Assembly: GCA_002254385.1 (NCBI GenBank)
Contig: NJDO01000004.1
Location: forward strand, 1 to 27,722
Reading direction: 5' to 3'
Source: Thermoplasmatales archaeon ex4484_6
GTDB taxonomy: Archaea > Thermoplasmatota > Penumbrarchaeia > Penumbrarchaeales > Penumbrarchaeaceae
DNA length: 27,722 nt
Below, piece by piece: positions 1 to 7,733 of this stretch. Position numbers and translations under genes: made by a program. The notes under the pieces are model-generated. The model saw only the letters and a list, made by a program, of their open reading frames with translations, ran no database searches and was not told the DNA's origin. Every line of letters starts with the position of its first letter. The stretch's first letter is position 1.

Positions 1-43
1 CTATCAGCACCGGATCGTCGATTGGAGGATACCGGTGTGCAGA

Positions 44-88
44 GGTTTGAAAGATTAATAGTATCTGACCGAATATCTCTTTCAAACC
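44..88. repeat. 11-bp perfect inverted repeat
   Basis: Bases 44-54 (ggtttgaaaga) are the exact reverse complement of 78-88 (tctttcaaacc), with a 23-base spacer. The element lies in the gene-free left edge, upstream of a TATA box. It could be a regulator's operator or a hairpin at the 3' end of a gene lying left of the window. The sequence alone does not decide which. Confidence 0.5.
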
Positions 89-108
89 AAGCATCCGGTC
101 GTTTGTCT

Positions 109-118
109 CTTTAAATAC
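109..118 (+). promoter_or_regulatory. TATA box of a possible small transcript
   Basis: The core tttaaata at 110-117 is identical to the TATA box found just upstream of eS1 (295-302). Archaeal start sites lie about 25 bases downstream, so transcription would begin near 137-142. No open reading frame follows before the hairpin and T-tracts at 168-233. If active, the promoter would drive a short RNA of about 65 bases. Activity is inferred from sequence only. Confidence 0.35.
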
Positions 119-139
119 TCCTCAATTCATCCTGCACAC

Positions 140-204
140 AATACATCGGGGGGTGGGGGTCAAGAGTTCGGATACGAATGTATTATCATTCGTGTCCGAT
201 TTTT
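140..204 (+). ncRNA. Candidate short non-coding RNA
   Basis: This is a hypothetical transcript bounded by the TATA box at 110-117 and the hairpin plus T-tract ending at 204. It contains two G-runs at about 148-159 and a 13-bp terminal hairpin. I see no C/D box pair, no H/ACA signature and no convincing reading frame. The alternative is that only the terminator is real and serves a gene left of the window. Confidence 0.22.
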
Positions 205-233
205 CGAAAGGGTGTTTTTTCAAGGATTTTTTT
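168..233 (+). terminator. Hairpin followed by three T-tracts
   Basis: Bases 168-180 pair with 187-199 in a 13-bp stem with one G-U pair and a six-base loop (tattat). A run of five T follows at 200-204, then T6 at 215-220 and T7 at 227-233. Archaeal RNA polymerase terminates on oligo-T tracts, so this is a strong termination region insulating the eS1 promoter. It would end either a short RNA starting near 140 or transcription from the left. Confidence 0.65.
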
Positions 234-291
234 CCGGTGTTTGCTATGGAGATGCGGACTTTTTTCGATCTTTTTTCTATTCCGGCCACCA

Positions 292-330
292 AGGTTTAAA
301 TAAGACCTTGCTCTGTGGAGCTCAAAGGTG
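292..330 (+). promoter_or_regulatory. eS1 promoter and ribosome binding site
   Basis: The TATA box tttaaata is at 295-302. A start site about 25 bases downstream would fall near 323, giving a very short leader. The Shine-Dalgarno-like aaaggtg at 324-330 is six bases before the ATG at 337 and supports that start. Confidence 0.6.
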
Positions 331-336
331 TAGCAG

Positions 337-1104
337 ATGGCAAGAAAGCAGACGACCAGGGATTCCAAGAAGCTGAAGGACAAATGGAAGGCCAAGCAGT
401 GGTACTCCATCGTGGCCCCGGAGATGTTCAACAGGGCAAAGATAGGCGAGACCCTGGCGGACGAACCGGAAAAGCTCCTTGGAAGGACCGTTGAGGTGAC
501 ACTTCAGGACCTCACGGGCGATTTCAGAATGATGCACGTGAAGCTCAAGTTCAAGATCATTGACCATTCCACGTCCGAGGCATACACCAGATTCCTCGGG
601 CACGACCTCACATCGGATTACATCAGGAGACAGACCAGAAGGAAGAGGACCAAGATGGAGGGTGTATTCGACGTGACCACAAAGGATGGTTACACGGTAA
701 GACTGAAACCCATGGCCATCTCGGATAAGAGAATACAGAGTTCGGTCCAATATGAGATAAGGAAGAAGATGGCCAGTCTCATTACCGAGGTCGGTTCCAG
801 CAAGACCATGGCCCAGCTGACCTCGATGGTACTCACCTCTGATAAGGACAGGTCCCTGGTCAATCTTATTCAGAAGGAGTGCAGGGGCATATATCCTCTA
901 AAGAGGGTGGACATGAGGAAGATGGAAGTGCTGAATGCTCCCGAAAAGGACGAATCGACGGAGAACATCTTCGCCTCCCCCGTTCCCGAAGAGGAAGCTT
1001 CGGAAGCGCCGTCTCCGGCAGCCGAGGATGCCAAACCGGAGGAACCCGAAACCCCACCGGTGGGGGAAGAACCCGCTGAAGAGCCGGCCCCCGTCAAGGA
1101 ATGA
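337..1104 (+). CDS. rps3ae: 30S ribosomal protein eS1 (S3Ae)
   Basis: This is the eS1 (S3Ae) protein of the small ribosomal subunit, found in archaea and eukaryotes and located near the mRNA exit and platform. The 255-residue product begins MARKQTTRDSKKLKDKWKAK, and residues 1 to about 200 match the family along its length, including the SEAYTRFLGHDLTSDYIRRQ region. Archaeal members are usually about 190-210 residues. The extra 50 or so residues here form an acidic, Pro/Glu/Ala-rich tail (from about 203) that is probably disordered. The start is fixed by a TATA box and a ribosome binding site immediately upstream. No clear hairpin terminator follows; the next promoter lies 80 bases downstream, so the gene is probably monocistronic. 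Confidence 0.95.
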   Translation: MARKQTTRDSKKLKDKWKAKQWYSIVAPEMFNRAKIGETLADEPEKLLGRTVEVTLQDLTGDFRMMHVKLKFKIIDHSTSEAYTRFLGHDLTSDYIRRQTRRKRTKMEGVFDVTTKDGYTVRLKPMAISDKRIQSSVQYEIRKKMASLITEVGSSKTMAQLTSMVLTSDKDRSLVNLIQKECRGIYPLKRVDMRKMEVLNAPEKDESTENIFASPVPEEEASEAPSPAAEDAKPEEPETPPVGEEPAEEPAPVKE

Positions 1105-1185
1105 ACAGGCCCCCGTCCAACATCCGGTATCCGCTCGATCCCTCATCTTCCGTGATTGGTTGAGAATGAAAATGGAACCTATTCC

Positions 1186-1196
1186 TTTTTATATTC
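1186..1196 (+). promoter_or_regulatory. TATA box for the kinase-like / receiver pair
   Basis: A T/A-rich element (tttttatattc) lies about 70 bases before the ATG at 1264, placing transcription start near 1216. This argues against the in-frame TTG at 1156, which lies upstream of the promoter. It supports 1264, which has gggtggt at 1251-1257 as a ribosome binding site. Confidence 0.5.
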
Positions 1197-1263
1197 TCTA
1201 TTTCAATGTATAAGGTGGTTGGAGCTTTTCCGTGAAGTAAGGGATGCTTCGGGTGGTCCGGGA

Positions 1264-2403
1264 ATGGACATAAAGGGTGAAATAAGAGAGCTCAAACGAA
1301 TTCTCATCGAGGATCGGAAGGAGGATGATGGGTCCCCAGAGATCCCTCTTTATTTCTTCGAGGTGGACGCGGATGGCAATTTTACCAAGGTCCCCTCCAT
1401 CCTCGAGAGGATATGCGGTTTTTCAAAGGATGAACTCTATCTTCTTTCACTGCAGAACGTTGTCCTTGTCGAAGACCGGGCAAGAGTACAGGAAGCGCTT
1501 GAGCGTGTGCTCGAGGGTGAGAGAATAGTGGTTGCGGAGATAGAGATATTCTCAGAGAAGACAGGCTCCCACCCTGTGGAACTGATCATACTCCCCTTGA
1601 AAAAGAACGGAAGCATAACTGGAGCATGGGGAGCGGTAAAGGACATAGGTTCTCGAAAGGATATGGAAATGAAACTCGAAACTGCAAGCAGTATACAGAA
1701 AGCATCCATGACCTTCCTGAGGGATTACGTCTCGCTCATGTCAAGGGAGATAAGGCAGCCCTTGACAACGATCCTCCTTACACTGGAGATGATGGACAGC
1801 GGATTCTTCGGGGAGATGACGGCCCAGCAGAAAGAGAAGATAGACCAGCTGATGGCACTCACCGACAGGTTGAAATCGATCCTGGAAGAGGCTCTGTCGG
1901 CTTCCAAGAACATTGCGGAGGAGATCAAGCTCGACAGGAGGATGGTCTCCCTGAGAAAGGTGATCCGTGATGTCCTGAGAGAGAAGCAGGACCTTTTGAA
2001 GGAGAGGAATATCACGGTGATAACAAATTTTCCCGAGGGTAACATCAATGTCCCCGCCGATAGAAAGACCATCGTTCAGGTGGTGTCGACCCTCATCGAC
2101 AGGTCCGTTGAGGTATCTCCCCGGGGCGGGGATATTCTGGTGGAACTCGAGAAGAAAGGCCCCTTCCTTCAATTGTCCGTGGCGGATTCCGGGGAAGGAC
2201 TCTCCGAGGAGGCCGTGGAGACTCTTTTCGACAGGATACACATTGACCGTGAGAGGGAATCCGGGCATTTCAAAGAAGGGTTGAACCTTTATATGGCAAA
2301 GAGGATAATCGAGAAACACGGGGGGAGAATCTGGTGCGAGAGCTTCCCCGGACTCGGGTCCAGCATGCTGTTCACGCTTCCCATTGAAAAGGAGGAAGAG
2401 TAG
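1264..2403 (+). CDS. PAS domain histidine-kinase-like protein, catalytic residues degenerate
   Basis: This cytoplasmic 379-residue protein has a PAS domain (about 27-132), a DHp dimerisation helix pair (about 145-215) and a HATPase_c-like domain (about 228-375). No membrane segment is seen. The H-box reads LMSREIRQPLTTIL, so the position of the phospho-acceptor His is Arg161, and no other His lies in the DHp helices. In the N-box region (STLIDRSVEVSP, 275-286) the two usual Asn positions are Thr276 and Arg280. The G1 box survives (DSGEGL, 308-313), but the G2 box reads EGLNLYMAK instead of GxGLGL. It is therefore probably a pseudokinase sensor or a scaffold. It is translationally linked to the receiver protein at 2405: a strong ribosome binding site (ggaggaa) lies in its last codons. 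The longer frame from a TTG at 1156 is rejected. Confidence 0.85.
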   Translation: MDIKGEIRELKRILIEDRKEDDGSPEIPLYFFEVDADGNFTKVPSILERICGFSKDELYLLSLQNVVLVEDRARVQEALERVLEGERIVVAEIEIFSEKTGSHPVELIILPLKKNGSITGAWGAVKDIGSRKDMEMKLETASSIQKASMTFLRDYVSLMSREIRQPLTTILLTLEMMDSGFFGEMTAQQKEKIDQLMALTDRLKSILEEALSASKNIAEEIKLDRRMVSLRKVIRDVLREKQDLLKERNITVITNFPEGNINVPADRKTIVQVVSTLIDRSVEVSPRGGDILVELEKKGPFLQLSVADSGEGLSEEAVETLFDRIHIDRERESGHFKEGLNLYMAKRIIEKHGGRIWCESFPGLGSSMLFTLPIEKEEE

Positions 2404-2404
2404 G

Positions 2405-2764
2405 ATGGACAGAACGATCCTCATAGTGGAGGACAGGGATTCGATATCCGAGGTCATCGGAGAGATGTTGACACTGAACGGGTGGAATGTCGTCGGAAGG
2501 GCGTCCTCGGGAGAGGAGGCACTCGAGATGTTCCGGGAAAGGAGACCAGGAACGGTCCTGATGGATATACTACTTCCGGATATGAGCGGTCTGGATGCGG
2601 CAAGGGACATGCTCAGGGAAGCTCCCGAATGCAGGATATTCGCGATGAGCGCCATGACGGAACCTGGCATAAGGGAGAGGGTCCTCGATGCAGGATGCAG
2701 GGAGCTTCTTGTAAAACCTTTCAGGATGAGGGAACTGGTGGGTTTGCTCGAAGATGATCTATGA
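2405..2764 (+). CDS. Stand-alone response regulator receiver (CheY-like)
   Basis: This 119-residue single receiver domain keeps every active-site feature of the family: acidic pair Glu9-Asp10, phospho-acceptor Asp54 in VLMDILLPDMSG, Ser82 at the switch position and Lys104 in LVKPF. There is no output domain, so it would act by protein-protein contact. It starts one base after the stop of the PAS/kinase-like gene, and the strong ribosome binding site ggaggaa at 2390-2396 supports the ATG at 2405 over an in-frame TTG at 2384. The intact receiver contrasts with the degenerate upstream partner. It may receive phosphate from another kinase while the partner gates it; this is inference from the two sequences. 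Confidence 0.9.
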   Translation: MDRTILIVEDRDSISEVIGEMLTLNGWNVVGRASSGEEALEMFRERRPGTVLMDILLPDMSGLDAARDMLREAPECRIFAMSAMTEPGIRERVLDAGCRELLVKPFRMRELVGLLEDDL

Positions 2765-3086
2765 GGGCGTCCAAGGAATCGTTTTTCCGGCAGTCATACA
2801 ATTGGTTTCCCATTTCGCCCTCCTGCGTGTATGAGAAGATCCGGATATCGAAAAGCCTAATTCGACCTGTTGGCTCGGAAATGATTTGATCCCGAATTGG
2901 CTTTCCAGGTTACAGTAAACATATATACCCAAGCCCTATTTAGCAAGGTCCAAGACCTCGACCATGCAGGGAAGGTCCCGCACTGCTTCCAGGATGTTGC
3001 AGGGACCTGAAAAAGATAAATATCCTTCCCACGTATGGTCAATTGCTCGGAACCGGAGGAAGCCATTCGTAAAAGGGGTGATCCAT
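2765..3086. other. Intergenic stretch with two TATA-like elements and a small hairpin
   Basis: I see no convincing gene here. TATA-like elements occur at 2921-2928 (atatatac) and 3016-3023 (ataaatat). A 7-bp stem pairs 2973-2979 with 3002-3008. An open frame in phase with the downstream gene extends back to an ATG at 2964, but its residues (rich in R, S and K) do not look like a signal peptide. It would also place 41 residues before the membrane segment. I treat it as leader. Confidence 0.4.
3012..3086 (+). promoter_or_regulatory. Promoter and ribosome binding site choosing a TTG start
   Basis: The TATA-like ataaatat at 3016-3023 predicts a start near 3045. The near-consensus site aaggggtgat (3073-3082) precedes TTG at 3087-3089. 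Starting there gives a short charged N-terminus directly followed by a hydrophobic segment, as expected for a membrane-targeted protein. Confidence 0.5.
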
Positions 3087-6000
3087 TTGCCTGGCAAGAA
3101 AGAAACTGACCACGCGGGGCGTTATCTGATCGTATATCTGCTTGTACTGCTCCTTGCAGTCCCTACGGCATTCTATCTCACATCCACAGGAGAGGGAGAT
3201 ATTGATGTGAGGGGGGGTTCGATCCCCACCAGAGACGGTCTGGATATTGCCATTGATGCCATAGACATAGTAAGATCCGGAGAGTCCACCAATATCTATC
3301 CGGGGCAGAAAATTGAGATATGGGTGCTCCTCGTCCATGATGACAATCCCGTACAGAGCACGACCCCCATCACAAAAGAGAACAAGTTCACCGTCATCCT
3401 TGTGGTTGACGATACCTTCGACAATGTGACCACCCAGTACAAGGATGTGACAAATATGGGGACGTTCTACACCGGGGAGGACCCTGTTGACGGAGGCCCC
3501 AATCCCCCCTTCGTTGTCAAGTTCTTCTTCCAGGTCCCCCTCAAGAAACCCGCCGGAGCAACCTCCTGGGATGGTTTTCAGTTCAAGATGACCGCCGCCA
3601 TCACCGTGGATGACGATGATAAATCGGACAATTTCAAGTCCGGATCGGGGATACGCATCTCCGAACCCGAGTTCTCCCCCTATATATGGGAAGAGGGTCA
3701 GAAAACGGATCAAACAATTGGGCCGGTGCATACAACGAAACTGGAACCTCCCTTCACAATAGAGATTCCGTTCCTTCTCCAGAACAAGGGACCTGCCGTT
3801 GACGAGATAGGTATTGAACTCCTCCAGGCACCCGAGGGATGGAAGATCCCCTCCTTCCAACCCATGACGGTCTATCCGAACGAGGAAATAGAGATGACCC
3901 TCTTCTTCACGATCCCGAGCAATCCCGTGCTTTCCCAGTCGGACGGTGTGTATTCCATCGTCATGAAGGCATATTCCACATATTATCCCGGACCCTATGA
4001 GATGGATTCCTCCCATACTTTCAGGGTGCAGGTGGAATTCAAACCCGGGTTGTACATGGTTTCCAACATTCCCGAAGGTGAGAACTACCTCAAGCCTGGA
4101 ATGAAGCATGATGTTTATTTCCTTGCAAAGAACACCGGAAACGGAAAGGACACCTTCACTTTCAGCAGCTACATAGACGAGGTCCATATAAAGAAGGGCT
4201 GGAAGGTGGGATCCCCCATTCCATCCCAGAAGGAGCTTCTCCCCGATCAGGAGTGGCCTATCAAGGTATCCGTCACCATTCCCGAGGATGCAGCAAAATG
4301 GTACTTTGTAAATATCTTCCTGATGGGAAAATCCGGAAGATCCGTCACATTCGAGGCGCGGAGCGAGGCCATGATGATATTCGCATCCACGAGCTATGAC
4401 GCGGACATAGAGACCCCTAATCCGGAAGGGTACTGGGTCGAACCGGGAAGGGAGAATGCTGTCTATTTCAACTTCACGAATCTCGGGAATGACAAGGACC
4501 CGGACCAGACGCTCGTCGTGGACAGGAAACCCATCGGATGGGCCGTTTACATAGATCTGACGCCGCTCAAATCCGGCAGAGGATTGGGTGTAAGGTCGAC
4601 CGCAATGATAACCATGAACATTTTCGTTCCTGATACCGCCTATACGACGGATTTCGTTTCCAGGCCAAAGATAATCGTGAAGGCCTACGGAAGCCCCTTC
4701 CATCACGAACTCGATTCGGAGACCTTCGAGTTCAACATCCCGCCGAGGCAGAAGGTGGAGCTGTCATCCCCGGAACCGGAGAAGGAAGGTTTCATCGGCG
4801 GACAGGTGGATTTCATAGTCAATATCAGAAATGCCGGGAACTGGCTGGATACGTTCAATGTGTCCGTCGATTCGGAATGGGCTTTCATCGAGGAGGATAT
4901 GGTTAGCATAGACCCTGGCGGATCCTACCCATTGAAGGTCTCGGTGAACATTCCGAAGGATGCCGCAGCGGATACCAATCCCGATACACCCTTCCCCGTG
5001 GATCCGGAGAAGAACTGGTATGACGGTTACAGGATCGTTGTGAGTGCCTATTCCCAGAACGGGACCTCTCCCTCGGCAACGCTGAAGACCTATGAATTAA
5101 TCCTTCATGTTCAGCCCTATTACGACTTCACCATGAGAATAGATCCGGCCGAGAAGCCGCTCAGGTTCTCGATGGATCATGACCAGAACAGGGCGGTCAG
5201 GGTGGAGTTGAACAATACAGGCAATATTGCGGATCTGATAAAGCTCGATTGGTTGGACAATCCGTATGACTGGCTTCGGCTGCAGAATACGTACATCGAT
5301 CTTCCTGACAATGAGGTGGCATATGCCGTTCTCAACATCAACCCGAGGAGGGGTGACGTTCAGGAGACGGGAACCATCGAGGTGACGCTGGTCGGGGTAT
5401 CCCGAAAGGACCCCGATCAGAAGCTCAAGGTGGAGCTCGAAATATCAATAGAGTTCTTCAGCCTCCAGTTCCAGTTCGGAGATGCAAGGAAGAACAACGA
5501 GACGATGCAGCCCACGGAGTACGGGGATCTGGGTGCCACGTATTCCTTCCAGGTTCCCATCGAGAACATCGGGACGACGGACCTGGATCCGACGATCTTC
5601 GACAAACTCTTCGTAGTGCTGTACGACGGCCCGTTCGAACTGGACAGGGCGAACATCACCTATCTTCCTGTCGGGGATGAGAAAACGGTGATATTCTCGG
5701 CCACGTTCGCGACTCCGGGACCGCACATCCTCACATTCGCGCTGGAGGGCGATATCCCCATCTCGGACAAGGGTGATATCGAGGAGCAGAGGACCCTCAT
5801 CATAAGGGATTCCTATGTCCCTCCCTCTCAGAAAGAGGAGATACCCTTGTGGGCCTACCTGCTTCCACTTACACTGATAGTGATATTCATCACGGCGATA
5901 TTCGTGTTCGTGGTGAAATACAATCAGATCTTCATATCACCCATCGATACGGGATATGATGAGGACGGTCAGTACCGGCCCTGGGCTGTCAAGGAGAAAT

Positions 6001-6299
6001 TCAAGGAGGGGGAGAAGGAGGAGCTGGCCCCCGGGACCGGGAAGGAAGCTCTCCCGCCTCCGGAGAAACCCTCCCTCCCGCCTGCTCCCGGGCAGGCAGC
6101 GCCCGTTCCCGCAGGAGCAGCTCAGCAGGGAGCTCGACCCCTGGCTGCCGGACAGCCCGCAAGGCCCCCGATGCCGCAGGGAGCTCGACCTCCTGCCCCC
6201 GGTCAGCCCGCAAGGCCCCCGATGCCGCAGGGAGCACGACCTCCTGCCCCCGGACAGCCCGCAAAGCCCCTCGTGAAACCACAGGATTCCGGTAAATGA
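3087..6299 (+). CDS. Large surface protein with tandem NEW3/CARDB-like domains and Pro-rich tail
   Basis: This 1070-residue envelope protein has an N-terminal signal or anchor helix (about 13-30, YLIVYLLVLLLAVPTAFYL). An extracellular region of about 880 residues follows, then a C-terminal membrane helix (about 919-943) and a 125-residue cytoplasmic tail. The ectodomain holds about six Ig-like repeats marked by an N-x-G-N-x-x-D motif near residues 230, 347, 462, 580, 708 and 824 (for example NTGNGKDTF, NAGNWLDTF, NTGNIADLI). Each is followed by a P-x-G-W or W-containing strand, typical of NEW3/CARDB adhesion modules. The tail is Pro/Ala/Gln/Arg-rich with a 17-residue repeat (PARPPMPQGARPPAPGQ). 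Function is unknown; a structural or adhesive role is likely. A 12-bp hairpin terminator follows the stop. Start chosen at TTG 3087. Confidence 0.8.
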   Translation: MPGKKETDHAGRYLIVYLLVLLLAVPTAFYLTSTGEGDIDVRGGSIPTRDGLDIAIDAIDIVRSGESTNIYPGQKIEIWVLLVHDDNPVQSTTPITKENKFTVILVVDDTFDNVTTQYKDVTNMGTFYTGEDPVDGGPNPPFVVKFFFQVPLKKPAGATSWDGFQFKMTAAITVDDDDKSDNFKSGSGIRISEPEFSPYIWEEGQKTDQTIGPVHTTKLEPPFTIEIPFLLQNKGPAVDEIGIELLQAPEGWKIPSFQPMTVYPNEEIEMTLFFTIPSNPVLSQSDGVYSIVMKAYSTYYPGPYEMDSSHTFRVQVEFKPGLYMVSNIPEGENYLKPGMKHDVYFLAKNTGNGKDTFTFSSYIDEVHIKKGWKVGSPIPSQKELLPDQEWPIKVSVTIPEDAAKWYFVNIFLMGKSGRSVTFEARSEAMMIFASTSYDADIETPNPEGYWVEPGRENAVYFNFTNLGNDKDPDQTLVVDRKPIGWAVYIDLTPLKSGRGLGVRSTAMITMNIFVPDTAYTTDFVSRPKIIVKAYGSPFHHELDSETFEFNIPPRQKVELSSPEPEKEGFIGGQVDFIVNIRNAGNWLDTFNVSVDSEWAFIEEDMVSIDPGGSYPLKVSVNIPKDAAADTNPDTPFPVDPEKNWYDGYRIVVSAYSQNGTSPSATLKTYELILHVQPYYDFTMRIDPAEKPLRFSMDHDQNRAVRVELNNTGNIADLIKLDWLDNPYDWLRLQNTYIDLPDNEVAYAVLNINPRRGDVQETGTIEVTLVGVSRKDPDQKLKVELEISIEFFSLQFQFGDARKNNETMQPTEYGDLGATYSFQVPIENIGTTDLDPTIFDKLFVVLYDGPFELDRANITYLPVGDEKTVIFSATFATPGPHILTFALEGDIPISDKGDIEEQRTLIIRDSYVPPSQKEEIPLWAYLLPLTLIVIFITAIFVFVVKYNQIFISPIDTGYDEDGQYRPWAVKEKFKEGEKEELAPGTGKEALPPPEKPSLPPAPGQAAPVPAGAAQQGARPLAAGQPARPPMPQGARPPAPGQPARPPMPQGARPPAPGQPAKPLVKPQDSGK
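6123..6270 (+). repeat. 51-bp tandem repeat inside the surface protein tail
   Basis: Units begin at 6153, 6204 and 6255 with an exact 51-base period. A diverged partial unit lies at 6123-6152 and a truncated one ends near 6270. The period is a multiple of three and encodes the 17-residue Pro-rich repeat, so copy-number change would keep the frame. The two full units differ at only a few bases, which points to recent duplication or gene conversion. Confidence 0.85.
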
Positions 6300-6356
6300 G
6301 GGCCAGGTCTCTGATCAGAATAGCATATGTCGGGCCAGACAGGGTCCTTTTTGTAA

Positions 6357-6393
6357 GAAGATTCGGTGTGTTTCACCGAATCTTCACTCTTTT
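6357..6393 (+). terminator. Hairpin terminator after the surface protein
   Basis: Bases 6357-6368 (gaagattcggtg) pair perfectly with 6374-6385 (caccgaatcttc) around a five-base loop, and T-rich sequence follows (actctttt). It lies 57 bases after the stop codon at 6299. A T-run at 6348-6352 precedes it. The rest of 6300-6557, between two convergent genes, shows no gene. Confidence 0.7.
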
Positions 6394-6557
6394 GTTGTGA
6401 ACATCGATCAGCATAGGGTTGAGGTTCGTGAGGGTTTTTTGTAATTAGGATCGGGGATGATGGACCGGGAAGAATACCATGATATCCGGTCAGGTTTCCT
6501 CTCACGAGATGAAGGGTCATGAATATCTCATTGTGGAAGGGATGGAGACCGCGGCCG

Positions 6558-7586
6558 TCACGTTATCTTCCTGAGAACACCGATCGTTCTCGTCAGGCTT
6601 TTGTGGACCCTGAAATCGTATTCCGCTGTGAGATCGAAACCCTCGAGGAACTGAAGATTCTCCTTTCTGTCCGTATCGAGAACGAGCGGGCCCCCGTGCG
6701 GCAGTTTATCCGCCGCAACCCTTATTACATCACGAAGGAGGGTGGAAGGCTCCTCCCCCATGAGCGGTGCCGATTTGCCGAAGGGCGGATCCGTCACTAT
6801 ACCATCCACATGATCCAATTCCCTCCACCATTTCTCCCCCCCCAGTTTTCTCGAATCCCCGCGGTGCGTCTCTATCATGTGTGACATCCCCTGAGCCGAG
6901 ATATTGGTAAGGGCACCCGCCAGTATGTCCGGGTCCCTTTCGACGCCGATCACATGATGGCCCAGATGAGTGGCTTCCAGGGCAAGCGAGGCAGCACCCA
7001 TGAACGGGTCGAGTATAAGGGAGCCCGGGGGAAGTGTTGATAGGTTGATCAGCACCCTTGCCAGCCTGGGGTCCATGATAATGGGTCTGGAAAACGGAAG
7101 CCGTGAACCTCTCCTGCTCCTGACACTGCCCCTGTCGGCCTCTTCCAGGATCCTACCTGCATGGATCGAGGTTCCGACAAATAGATAGAACCTTCTGTCC
7201 GGATCACGATGTTTGAGTGTAAGGCCCCTGCGAAGTGCCAGACGGCAGAATAGTTCGAAGAGTTCTTTTCTCCGTAGATGACCTTCCTGTCCCGGAGAGA
7301 TTACCTTGACGGATACCCTCTCATCCTTTTCAGCGGTATCAAGTATGCTTTCCACGAGCCCCGTGATGTCCTTCAGGGACCTGCCCGATACACCGATCTC
7401 GAGTGAGGAGAAATGTCCCATACCCATTCTTTTCATTGTGCCTTTCGGGACCTCACGTTCGAAGATCACCAGCCGCCCATCCTCCTCTTCCGGCTCCATT
7501 TCCTCCCCGAGGGACTTGAGAACCGCAGACAGCTCACCTCTTGCAAGTTTCAAATCCTCTCCTGAGAGGAGGACCGATCCCTTCAT
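6558..7586 (-). CDS. trmG10: tRNA (guanine(10)-N2)-dimethyltransferase, TrmG10/Trm11 family
   Basis: The 342-residue protein has an N-terminal THUMP-type RNA-binding region (about 55-145) joined to a Rossmann-fold methyltransferase (about 165-340). The linker PFSRPIIMDPRLARVLINLS matches the family's RPFFHPGSM-like segment. SAM motif I reads LDPFMGAASLALEA (192-205), with Ala-Ala in place of the usual Thr-Gly. The catalytic motif IV is TDPPFG (265-270), as in N2-guanine methyltransferases. Archaeal TrmG10 makes m2G/m2,2G at position 10 of tRNA and is usually about 330-350 residues, matching this length. It is transcribed convergently to the surface protein and divergently from the 7734 gene. 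A TATA box at 7611-7620 predicts an almost leaderless mRNA starting at the ATG. Confidence 0.85.
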   Translation of the reverse strand: MKGSVLLSGEDLKLARGELSAVLKSLGEEMEPEEEDGRLVIFEREVPKGTMKRMGMGHFSSLEIGVSGRSLKDITGLVESILDTAEKDERVSVKVISPGQEGHLRRKELFELFCRLALRRGLTLKHRDPDRRFYLFVGTSIHAGRILEEADRGSVRSRRGSRLPFSRPIIMDPRLARVLINLSTLPPGSLILDPFMGAASLALEATHLGHHVIGVERDPDILAGALTNISAQGMSHMIETHRGDSRKLGGEKWWRELDHVDGIVTDPPFGKSAPLMGEEPSTLLRDVIRVAADKLPHGGPLVLDTDRKENLQFLEGFDLTAEYDFRVHKSLTRTIGVLRKIT

Positions 7587-7610
7587 AAACCTGCATCAGA
7601 AGTTCTGCCT

Positions 7611-7620
7611 ATATTTAATT
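7611..7620 (-). promoter_or_regulatory. TATA box for trmG10 (leaderless mRNA)
   Basis: On the minus strand the element reads aattaaatat, centred near 7615. A start site about 25 bases downstream falls at about 7589, only a few bases before the ATG at 7586. The mRNA should therefore be essentially leaderless, and no Shine-Dalgarno site is visible. Confidence 0.55.
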
Positions 7621-7733
7621 GTCATACTTTTCCGGAAGAATATCCGGAAGTTTCACGGGAAAAGGCCACCAGGTGCATCAAACAACTGAAACCTTTTTTA
7701 CATTTCACTTTCTTATGGGAAGGGGGTGTCCGA

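Noticed and set aside
1156..1263. N-terminal extension of the kinase-like protein from TTG 1156
   Set aside because: The TATA box at 1186-1196 lies inside this extension, so transcription would start after it.
1741..2670. 309-codon minus-strand frame across the kinase-like and receiver genes
   Set aside because: Both sense genes are well supported by domains and ribosome binding sites; the antisense frame has no family resemblance.
2964..3086. N-terminal extension of the surface protein from ATG 2964
   Set aside because: A TATA box and a strong binding site lie downstream of it, and the extension would put 41 polar residues before the signal helix.
3039..4706. 555-codon open frame on the minus strand inside the surface protein gene
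   Set aside because: It is antisense to a gene with clear Ig-like domains and membrane helices, has no recognisable domain and no promoter; a codon-bias shadow.
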